Below the pieces are notes generated by a model, which searched no databases, was not told the DNA's origin, and was given only the letters and a program-made list of their open reading frames with translations. Source: Duganella sp. 1411 (lineage in GTDB: Bacteria > Pseudomonadota > Gammaproteobacteria > Burkholderiales > Burkholderiaceae_D). From it: a stretch of DNA of 64,000 nucleotides. The number at the start of each line of letters is the position of its first letter. Position 1 is the first letter of the stretch. The DNA is taken from the NCBI RefSeq assembly GCF_017833525.1, contig NZ_JAFICD010000001.1, positions 2,232,001 to 2,296,000 on the forward strand, given 5' to 3'. The position numbers and the translations under genes are program-made. Below, piece by piece: positions 20,324 through 27,537 of the stretch.

Positions 20324-21079
20324 TCAGACGGCGTGGATGATGCCGAGGAAATCCGCCGCCTTCAACGCGGCGCCGCCGATCAGGCCGCCATCGATATCCG
20401 GCTGCGCCATCAATTCTTTCGCGTTTTCGGGCTTCATGCTGCCGCCGTACAGGATTTGCACGCCGGCCGCCGCCTCGGGGTTCTTCTGCTCCAGGCGCGC
20501 GCGCAGGAAGCGATGGGCGTCCTGGGCGATTTGCGGCGTGGCCGTTTTGCCGGTGCCGATCGCCCATACCGGCTCGTACGCCAGCACCACCTTGGTCAGC
20601 TCGGCCGCCGGAATCACATCCAGCGCCGCCTGCAGCTGGCCGCAGATGACCGATTCCGTGGTGCCGGCCTCGCGCTGCTCGAGCGTCTCGCCGACGCAGA
20701 TGACCGGCGTCAGGCCGGCCGCCAGCGCGGCGAGCGCCTTCTGCGCCACCAGCTCGCTGCTTTCGTTGTGATAAGCGCGGCGCTCGGAATGGCCGCACAG
20801 CACGTAGCGGGAAGCGAAATCGACCAGCATGCTGGCCGCCACTTCGCCGGTGTAGGCGCCGCTGGCGTGGACCGACAGATCCTGTCCGCCCCAGGCCACC
20901 GCGGTGCCCTGCAGCTCGGCCTGGCACTGGGCCAGGTAAGGAGCCGGCACGCAGACCGCGCAATCGGCACGCGCGGCGCCGTCGGCGTTCAGGCCGGCGA
21001 CGACGCCGGACAACAATGCCGAGTTGGCGGCGCGGTTGCCGTTCATTTTCCAATTGCCGATGACGAGTTTGCGTCGCAT
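20324..21079 (-). CDS. tpiA: Triosephosphate isomerase
   Basis: TpiA interconverts dihydroxyacetone phosphate and glyceraldehyde 3-phosphate. The 251-residue protein has all active-site landmarks: the Lys in VIGNWKMNG, the His in VLCGHSERR, the catalytic Glu in [13 protein letters not shown], and the phosphate loops [11 protein letters not shown] and [11 protein letters not shown]. It lies upstream of secG in the same direction, as in related genomes. Confidence 0.98.
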   Translation of the reverse strand: MRRKLVIGNWKMNGNRAANSALLSGVVAGLNADGAARADCAVCVPAPYLAQCQAELQGTAVAWGGQDLSVHASGAYTGEVAASMLVDFASRYVLCGHSERRAYHNESSELVAQKALAALAAGLTPVICVGETLEQREAGTTESVICGQLQAALDVIPAAELTKVVLAYEPVWAIGTGKTATPQIAQDAHRFLRARLEQKNPEAAAGVQILYGGSMKPENAKELMAQPDIDGGLIGGAALKAADFLGIIHAV

Positions 21080-21187
21080 AGTAGCCTAAAATTCAATAAC
21101 CCGCTATTTTAACGCGGGGCCGGGGTGGGGTCAAACCGCGCGCCCGCGCGGTGCTGGCGCACATGACGGAAATACCACGCCAAGTCG

Positions 21188-22168
21188 TTAAATTACTTGC
21201 AACATGATCTTGCCGACATGGCTGCTGCTTTCCATCAGCGCGTGCGCGGCGGCGGCCTGCTCCAACGGGAACACGGTATGGATCACCGGCTTGATCTTGC
21301 CCGCCGCCATGATCGGCCACACCCTTTTCAGCAGGTTCTTGGCGATCGCGCCCTTGAACTCGACCGAGCGCGGACGCAGGGTCGAGCCGGTGATGGTCAG
21401 GCGCCGGCGCAGCACCTGGGCCAGATCGACGGTCGCCTTGCCGCCGCCGAGGGTGGCGATCAGCGCGATGCGGCCGTCGTCGGCCAGGCAAGCGATCTCG
21501 CGCGGCACGTAATCGCCGCCGACCATGTCGAGCACGACGTCGACGCCGCGGTCGTTGGTCAGCGACTTGACGACCTGGGCGAAGTCCTCGGTCTTGTAAT
21601 TGATGCCGCGTTCGGCGCCCAGCTTGACGCAGGCGGCGGTCTTGTCGTCGCTGCCGGCGGTGGCGAACACGCGGTGGCCCATGGCCGAGGCCAGCTGTAT
21701 CGCCGTCACGCCGATGCCGGAGGTACCGCCCTGCACCAGCAAGGTCTCGCCGGCGCTCAGCTGGGCGCGGTCGAACACGTTGCTCCACACGGTGAAATAG
21801 TTCTCGGGGATAGAGGCGGCCTCGAGCATGCTCCAGCCCTTCGGGATGGGCAAGCACTGGGCCACCGGCGCGACGACGTACTCGGCGTAGCCGCCGCCCT
21901 GCACCAGCGCGCAGACCTGGTCGCCGATATCGAGGGTGGTGTAATCGAGGTCGCCGTCGACGATCTCGCCGGCCACTTCCAGGCCGGGCAGGTCGGAGGC
22001 GCCGGGCGGCGGCGCGTAATTACCCATGCGCTGGAACACATCGGGACGGTTGACGCCGGCGGCATGGACCTTGATCAGCACCTCGCCGGCCTTCACGACA
22101 GGCATCGGACGCTCGCACAGTTTGAGCACATCGGCGGGGCCGGGCTGGGTGATTTCAATCGCGCGCAT
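21188..22168 (-). CDS. NAD(P)H:quinone oxidoreductase, zinc-free MDR family (PIG3-like)
   Basis: A 326-residue medium-chain reductase without the zinc-binding cysteines of alcohol dehydrogenases. The N-terminal part (MRAIEITQPGPADVLKLCER) carries the catalytic fold; the Rossmann loop is LLVQGGTSGIGVTAIQLA at about residues 142-159. This layout is typical of quinone oxidoreductases of the TP53I3/QorA group, which reduce quinones with NADPH. The physiological substrate is not clear. Confidence 0.88.
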   Translation of the reverse strand: MRAIEITQPGPADVLKLCERPMPVVKAGEVLIKVHAAGVNRPDVFQRMGNYAPPPGASDLPGLEVAGEIVDGDLDYTTLDIGDQVCALVQGGGYAEYVVAPVAQCLPIPKGWSMLEAASIPENYFTVWSNVFDRAQLSAGETLLVQGGTSGIGVTAIQLASAMGHRVFATAGSDDKTAACVKLGAERGINYKTEDFAQVVKSLTNDRGVDVVLDMVGGDYVPREIACLADDGRIALIATLGGGKATVDLAQVLRRRLTITGSTLRPRSVEFKGAIAKNLLKRVWPIMAAGKIKPVIHTVFPLEQAAAAHALMESSSHVGKIMLQVI

Positions 22169-22222
22169 GGAGGACTCCAGACAAAACGGCGATTGTACGC
22201 GAGAAGATAATTCGTTGTTTTA

Positions 22223-22315
22223 CTCCGGGGTCAGGTCCACCATTTCTACACGAGCTCGGCCGTATTGGCCTTATACGGCCGAGCTCGTGTAGAAATGGTG
22301 GACCTGACCCCGGAG
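22223..22315. repeat. Perfect long inverted repeat, 43-bp arms with 7-nt loop (REP/BIME-like)
   Basis: The left arm (22223-22265) begins CTCCGGGGTCAGGTCCACC and the right arm (22273-22315) is its exact reverse complement. The loop is TGGCCTT. It occupies almost the whole space between the quinone oxidoreductase and the Sel1 gene. The GGGGTCAGGTCCACC ends resemble REP-type palindromes in this group of bacteria, but copy number cannot be seen from one window. Transcribed on either strand it would form a very stable hairpin. Confidence 0.9.
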
Positions 22316-22327
22316 TTGTTTTGACAA

Positions 22328-22936
22328 CTATTCGCCGCCGGTGCGCGACTTCGTTGGCAGCGGCGTGTTCGGCTTCCACGCCGCCGACAACGCCTGCCCT
22401 TCCTCGATCTGCTCCTGCGTCATGTGCTTGACCACCGCCGAACGCTGCTCGGCCGCCGTCGCCGAGCCCTTGGCCGCCGCCAGATTCCATAACATGTAGG
22501 CGATGACGTTGTCCTGCGGCATGCCTCCCATGTGGTAGCGGTACATCAGCCCCATCACCTGCTGCGCGTCCGCGTGCCCCTGCTCGGCCGCCTTGCGGAA
22601 CCAGCCGACCGCTTGCTTGTGGTCCTGGATCACCGCGTTGCCCGTGTAGTACATGGCGCCGACCACGTATTGCGCGTCGGCCTTGCCCTGCAGCGCGGCC
22701 TTGCGGTGCCACGCCAGCGCCTGCTTGTAGTCCTGCTTGACGCCGCGGCCCATGTAGTACATCAGGCCCAGCAGGTGCTGGGCATCGGCGTTGCCGGCCT
22801 TGGCCAGCGGCGCGATCTCCTTCAAGGCGAGCGCGTAGTTCTTGTTGTTGTAGGCGGTGGCGCCTTCGGCGAAGCCAGCCATCGCACTCTGCTGCAGAGC
22901 CAGTGCGAGACCTATCGCTAAGATGAATTTTTTCAT
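22328..22936 (-). CDS. Secreted Sel1-repeat protein
   Basis: A 202-residue protein with a signal peptide (MKKFILAIGLALALQQSAMA). Residues about 40-165 hold at least three Sel1-like repeats with the pattern A-x-A-Q-x-x-L/V-G-x-M-Y (ADAQHLLGLMYYMGRG, ADAQYVVGAMYYTGNA, ADAQQVMGLMYRYHMG). Sel1 repeats form alpha-solenoids used for protein binding. The partner is unknown. The gene ends 12 nt before the inverted repeat. Confidence 0.88.
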   Translation of the reverse strand: MKKFILAIGLALALQQSAMAGFAEGATAYNNKNYALALKEIAPLAKAGNADAQHLLGLMYYMGRGVKQDYKQALAWHRKAALQGKADAQYVVGAMYYTGNAVIQDHKQAVGWFRKAAEQGHADAQQVMGLMYRYHMGGMPQDNVIAYMLWNLAAAKGSATAAEQRSAVVKHMTQEQIEEGQALSAAWKPNTPLPTKSRTGGE

Positions 22937-22955
22937 GTCGCGGTTTTATTTGGTT

Positions 22956-23729
22956 TTATTTCCAACTTACCTTGCCAAGGCCGTCAACGGTGACGTTGCG
23001 GTTCAGCGGCTTGCCATACACAGTGACCGATCCGAGGCCGCTCAGGTTCAACGTCGCGTTGGTCTTGGCGTGGACGGTGGCGTTGCCCAGGCCGCTGAGG
23101 TCGACGTTGACCGAGTCCGCCTGGAACTGCTGCGCGTTCAGGCCGCCCAGGCCGCCCAAGGTCGCCTTGAGCAGCTTGCTGCGCCCGCCCAGGGTGATGT
23201 AGCCGGCGCCGCGCAGGTCCAGCTCGGCGGTGTCGTTGTCACTGACCCACAGGTGCATCTTGCCGACCCCGCCCAGATTGGCCTTCAATATCTTGTAGTC
23301 GACGCTCGCCTTCATGCTGCCGGCGCCATCCATCGTCAGCTCCAGTTCGTCTCCGCTGAAGCCGCTGATGTCGGTCGTGCCGACGCCCTCGGACACCACC
23401 TGCCGCAAACTCGGCAACACGAGCTCGGCGCGCGCGCCCGAGGGCCCCAGCTTGACGCCGCGGCCGTCGTCGGTCTCCAGGTACAGGGTGTCGCCTGTTT
23501 GAGACGAGCTCAGCTTTGCCAGGTCGCGCCGGTCGCCGGTGATCCTCAGCGACGGCGTCTCGCCCTGGCGCAGCTTGACGTCGATCACGCCGTCAAGCTT
23601 GACGCGCACCACACGCGCGTCGATCGCCACCACGCGCGTTTCGCTGCCCTCCTCGGCCGCGCCGGCGCGCGAAAACAGCGCACAGAACGCGGCAAACAGC
23701 AGCCCAAACCGGAAAAGCTTCGTCATCAT
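22956..23729 (-). CDS. DUF2807 (GIN domain) secreted protein
   Basis: A protein of 257 residues when started at ATG 23729; a second ATG follows directly. An AGAGGATAG ribosome-binding site favours this region over the longer open frame to 23795. The signal peptide is LFRFGLLFAAFCALFSRAGA. The rest is a DUF2807 auto-transporter-like head domain with repeated G-x-G-x-(L/V) strand turns (GVGKMHLWV, GAGYITLGG, GLGNATVHA, GLGSVTVYG), which predict a beta-solenoid. Function unknown. The neighbouring 23730-23928 stretch holds no gene that I can support. Confidence 0.85.
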   Translation of the reverse strand: MMTKLFRFGLLFAAFCALFSRAGAAEEGSETRVVAIDARVVRVKLDGVIDVKLRQGETPSLRITGDRRDLAKLSSSQTGDTLYLETDDGRGVKLGPSGARAELVLPSLRQVVSEGVGTTDISGFSGDELELTMDGAGSMKASVDYKILKANLGGVGKMHLWVSDNDTAELDLRGAGYITLGGRSKLLKATLGGLGGLNAQQFQADSVNVDLSGLGNATVHAKTNATLNLSGLGSVTVYGKPLNRNVTVDGLGKVSWK

Positions 23730-23928
23730 CTCTATCCTCTGATATTTTTGGCAAGCCGCAGTGGTCAATATAGCAACAATTTCAACGGCCACCAACCACC
23801 CTTGATGTGGATGATCACTATATCAACCGCCCGCGCGGCGCCGCCCCGGATTGCGACGAACTGCACAAAACGGCGACCGGGCGACGGAAAACGCGGATGG
23901 GCGCGCGCCGCGCCAAGCTTCTTAGTGC

Positions 23929-25380
23929 TCAGGCCGGCAGGCGGATGGTGGCGTTCAGGCCGCCTTCGGGGTGGTTTTCCAGCAGCAACTGGCCGCCATG
24001 CGCCTCGATGATGCTGCGCGCGATGCCCAGTCCCAGTCCCATGCCGCCGTCGTTCTTGCCGCGGCCGTGCTCGAGCCGCACATACGGCTCGAACAGGCTG
24101 GCGAACGCCTCCTCCGGCACGCCCGGGCCGTGGTCGCGCACCGCGATGGCCACCGCGCCAGGCTCGCCGCGCACGTCGATCTCGGCGCGGTCGCCGTAGA
24201 ACAGCGCGTTGTCGAGCAGGTTGCCGATGGCCCGCTTCAGCGCCAGCGGCTTGGCGCGCACCGACAGGCCGCTGTCGCGATACCCCACCTCGTGCCCGGC
24301 CAGCCGCGCGCTGCGCACCAGGCGCCCGAGCAAGGCGTCCAGTTTGACCTCGGCCGGGTTCTCGTGGATGTCGCTGTCCTTGACGCACTGCAGCGCGCCC
24401 TTGACCATCATGTCCAACTCGTCGAGGTCCTCCTCGAACTCGTTGCGCAGGGCCTCGTCGTCGAGCAGCTCGGAGCGCAGCTTGAGGCGCGTGATCGGCG
24501 TGCGTAGGTCGTGCGAGATCGAGATGAACAGACGGTCGCGGTCCTCGATGTAGCGCTGGATGCGCTCGCGCATGGCGCTGAAGGCGCGCGCGGTGTTGAC
24601 GAATTCGCGGCTCCCCCCTTCCGGCAGCGGCGGCGCGCGGTCGTCCTGGCCATTGCCGAAGGCGGCGGCGGCCTCCGACAGCGCCGCCAGCGGCCGCGTG
24701 ATCCAGCGCACCACCAAAAGACACAGCACCAGCACCGCCGCCAGCGACAGCCCTTGCAGCGCCAGGCGGTCCCACGCCAGCGGATCGTTAACGCTCAAGA
24801 AGTACGGGTTGGGCATCAACGCCGCCATGTACAGCCAGTTGCCAGGCTCGATCTCGGTCTGGATCACCAGGATCGGCGCGGGGTCCGGCTGCAGCAGCAG
24901 GATGTGCTGCACCCAGGCGTCCGGCAGGTCGCCCAGGCGCACGCCGTTTTCCGACACCACCAGTTGGTCGGGCCAGGCGAACGCCAGGTGGAAGTCGGGC
25001 GAATGCGGCAGATCGTTTTTCAGCGTCGCGCCGACGGTATCGATGACGCTGCGCGCCAGCGGATGCTCGGCGATGCGCGCGACCGGCACATAGGCGCGGT
25101 TGAGATTGACGAAGAAGCGCGTGCCGCCCATCTCGCGCAGCTGCTGGATCAGCAGCAGGCGGTAGTTGGCCGGCAGGCTGCGGAAGAAGCGGATCGCGCC
25201 GGAGGCGCTGTGCGCCATGTACTGCGACGCCGATTGCGCCTCCACCTGCGCCTTGGCGCGCGACTGGCCGGCCCAGATGATGCTGGCGGCGAGCTGCGTC
25301 ACCAGCAACCCCGCCACCATCACCAGGGTCAATCGCCCCAGCAGCGATTGCGGCAGCAGCTGCAGCAGGCGTCTACGCAT
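23929..25380 (-). CDS. Sensor histidine kinase, partner of the OmpR-type regulator
   Basis: A 483-residue membrane kinase. The first helix is at about residues 14-38; a periplasmic domain of about 150 residues follows, then a second helix near residues 210-230, a HAMP segment, the H-box SISHDLRTPITRLKL, and the ATP-binding motifs GNLLDNALFYG, VRDHGPGVP and GGMGLGLGIARSI. It starts 8 bp inside the regulator gene. The coupled sugar-binding protein upstream suggests a sugar stimulus, in the manner of GltS/GtsS-type systems, but the ligand is unknown. Confidence 0.93.
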   Translation of the reverse strand: MRRRLLQLLPQSLLGRLTLVMVAGLLVTQLAASIIWAGQSRAKAQVEAQSASQYMAHSASGAIRFFRSLPANYRLLLIQQLREMGGTRFFVNLNRAYVPVARIAEHPLARSVIDTVGATLKNDLPHSPDFHLAFAWPDQLVVSENGVRLGDLPDAWVQHILLLQPDPAPILVIQTEIEPGNWLYMAALMPNPYFLSVNDPLAWDRLALQGLSLAAVLVLCLLVVRWITRPLAALSEAAAAFGNGQDDRAPPLPEGGSREFVNTARAFSAMRERIQRYIEDRDRLFISISHDLRTPITRLKLRSELLDDEALRNEFEEDLDELDMMVKGALQCVKDSDIHENPAEVKLDALLGRLVRSARLAGHEVGYRDSGLSVRAKPLALKRAIGNLLDNALFYGDRAEIDVRGEPGAVAIAVRDHGPGVPEEAFASLFEPYVRLEHGRGKNDGGMGLGLGIARSIIEAHGGQLLLENHPEGGLNATIRLPA

Positions 25381-26080
25381 GCGAGACGCTGACGTCGGCC
25401 GAGAACACGTAGCCGGCGCCGCGCACCGTCTTGATCAGGGCCGGCTGCTTGCCGTCGTCGTTGAGCCGCAGGCGCAGGCGGCTGATCTGGACGTCGAGCG
25501 AGCGGTCCAACGGGCCGGCGTCGCGCCCGCGCGTCTCCTCGCACAACAGGCCGCGGTCGAGGATCACGCCCGGATGCTCGGCGAAGTATTTGAGCAGCTG
25601 GAAATCGAGCCCGGTCAGCGCCACCTGGTTGCCGTCCTGGTCGACCACCTTGCGCTCCTTGAGGTCGAGCGTGAAGCCGACGAAGCGATAGTAGCGCGCC
25701 GACGCCGGCTCGGCCGCGCTGCGCCGCAGGATGGCCTTGATGCGCGCCAGCAGCTCGCGCGGGCTGTACGGCTTGGCGATGTAGTCGTCGGCACCCAGTT
25801 CGAGGCCGACGATGCGGTCCGTCTCGTCGGAGCTGGCGGTCAGCATGATGATGGCGACGTTGGAGCGCTGGCGCACCTGCTTACACAGCGCGAATCCGTC
25901 GGTGTCGGGCAGCATGACGTCGAGGATCACCAGCGAGAGCTGGTCGGCGTGCGCGTGCAGCTCGGCCAGGAAGCTCTCGCCGTTGTGCGACAGGATCACC
26001 TCGTACTGGTTTTTCTCCAGATAGGTCTTGAGCAGCACCCGGGTTTTTTGGTCATCATCTACGATCAGTATCTTGCGCAC
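25373..26080 (-). CDS. OmpR/PhoB-family response regulator
   Basis: A 235-residue regulator from GTG 26080, which has an AAGGAG site 7 nt upstream; the longer open frame upstream is a shadow of the binding-protein gene. The receiver has DDD near the start, the phospho-accepting Asp in LVILDVMLPDTDG, and the Lys in YIAKPYSPREL. The winged helix ends with SLDVQISRLRLRLND and IKTVRGAGYVFSA. It overlaps the upstream binding-protein gene by 26 bp and the kinase by 8 bp, so all three are co-translated. Confidence 0.95.
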   Translation of the reverse strand: MRKILIVDDDQKTRVLLKTYLEKNQYEVILSHNGESFLAELHAHADQLSLVILDVMLPDTDGFALCKQVRQRSNVAIIMLTASSDETDRIVGLELGADDYIAKPYSPRELLARIKAILRRSAAEPASARYYRFVGFTLDLKERKVVDQDGNQVALTGLDFQLLKYFAEHPGVILDRGLLCEETRGRDAGPLDRSLDVQISRLRLRLNDDGKQPALIKTVRGAGYVFSADVSVSHA

Positions 26081-27461
26081 CGGGCGCTCCTTGGCTTCTG
26101 AGGTTAAACAGTCGGAACAGCGCGCCGAGGCGCCGCTGCGCCTCCGCCGGCGTGGCCCTGTCGTCGAGAAAATAGCGGTGGACCTCGGCGATGATGGCGT
26201 CGCGGGTGGCCTCGTCGGACGCCATGCGGTGCACCAGGCTGGGAGCCTGCACCGCCGCGCCCTGCGCGAACGCGGTCCACGAGGCGCGCGCGCAACTGTC
26301 CATGCGCGCCGGGTCGGCGTCGCGCCGCACCGGCACCGCACCTTTGAGCGCGTTGAAATCGGCCTGCACCGACGGCGACACCAGCAGCCGTGCCATCTTC
26401 TCCTGCGACGGCATGTGCCGGTAATCGCCGGCGAACATCGTCAGCGTGTCGACGCTGTACAAGTGGTACCTGGCGGTGCCCGGCGCGGCGGCGCAGCCGT
26501 AATCCTCGTCCAGCGCCATGCCGCGTTCGGCCAGCTCCGGCTTGGCCCAATCGCCCATGATCATCATGCCCGCCTCCCGCCGCGCGAACTGGCGCACCAC
26601 CTCGGGCCACGGACGTTCGTCCATCTGGTGGCGCATCCAGCCCTTGACGATGCGCAGCCGTTCGAGCGCCTCGGCGGTGCGGCGGTCGGCGGCGGCGGCC
26701 GGGTTGCGCTTGACCAGCAGCTCGCGGTAGAACTCCGGCCCGCTCTCGGCCAGCACCAGATTTTCGAACAAGGCCGCCACCTGCCACGACTCGCTGCTCT
26801 GCGCCAGCGGGGTCACGCCGGCGGCCCTGAGCTTGTGCGCGGCCGCTTCGAATTCGGCCCAGGTCTGCGGCGGCGACAGCTTGAGCTGCGCGAACAGCGC
26901 GCGGTTGTAGAACAAGGTGTTGACGCGGTGGATGCCGAGCGGCGCCGCCACCACGTGCTTGCGGTGCTGGATCAGCTTTTGAATGGTGGGGAACAGGAAG
27001 CCGTTCCAGTTGCCAGCGCTGGCGACGTTGTCGATTTCGAGCAGCAGTCCGAGTTCGGCCCACTCGGCGACCGAGACGCCGATGATCTGCGTGACCTCCG
27101 GCGCGTCGCCCGCCAGCACGCGGCCCTTGAGCACCTTGCCGGCGCCGATGCCGGCGCCGCCGGGAATGGCGGCGTCCTTCCACGCCAATCCCTCGTCGCC
27201 CATGCGCGCGGCCAGCAGGTCCGCCGCCTTGCGCTCGCTGGGTGAGGTCCACCAGTGCAGCACCTGCAAGGTGTTGACGGGCGTGGCCGGCGCCTGCGCC
27301 GACGGCGGCTGCGGCGGGGATAAAGCGGCGCCGTCGCCGGCACAGGCCACCGCCAGCAGGCCGAAGATCCAGGCGCGGACGGACGGCGCGCGTGGCGCGG
27401 CCGAACGAAATCGTAACCGGTCCAACCAGGGCGGGGCTACTTTTTCTATCGGCGCTATCAC
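26055..27461 (-). CDS. Sugar-binding protein (ABC-type, family 1) coupled to a two-component system
   Basis: A 468-residue secreted binding protein. The start is GTG 27461 behind AGGGATGATGA; the signal segment is VRAWIFGLLAVACAG. Features typical of carbohydrate-binding proteins are LQVLHWWTSPSERKAADLL, APEVTQIIGVSVAEWA, and GIHRVNTLFYNRALF. No permease or ATPase gene lies next to it. Its stop is 26 bp inside the response regulator gene. It may present sugar to the kinase rather than feed a transporter; this is inference. Confidence 0.85.
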   Translation of the reverse strand: MIAPIEKVAPPWLDRLRFRSAAPRAPSVRAWIFGLLAVACAGDGAALSPPQPPSAQAPATPVNTLQVLHWWTSPSERKAADLLAARMGDEGLAWKDAAIPGGAGIGAGKVLKGRVLAGDAPEVTQIIGVSVAEWAELGLLLEIDNVASAGNWNGFLFPTIQKLIQHRKHVVAAPLGIHRVNTLFYNRALFAQLKLSPPQTWAEFEAAAHKLRAAGVTPLAQSSESWQVAALFENLVLAESGPEFYRELLVKRNPAAAADRRTAEALERLRIVKGWMRHQMDERPWPEVVRQFARREAGMMIMGDWAKPELAERGMALDEDYGCAAAPGTARYHLYSVDTLTMFAGDYRHMPSQEKMARLLVSPSVQADFNALKGAVPVRRDADPARMDSCARASWTAFAQGAAVQAPSLVHRMASDEATRDAIIAEVHRYFLDDRATPAEAQRRLGALFRLFNLRSQGAPGAQDTDRR

Positions 27462-27537
27462 TCATCATCCCTGAGAAAACAGTGAAATGATTATAACGGA
27501 GATGAGCGCCGCCGGGGATGATAGTGACGTCGTCGGG

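Noticed and set aside
22223..22315. CRISPR repeat or insertion-sequence remnant
   Set aside because: There is only one inverted repeat, no spacers, no transposase coding and no flanking target duplication that I can see.
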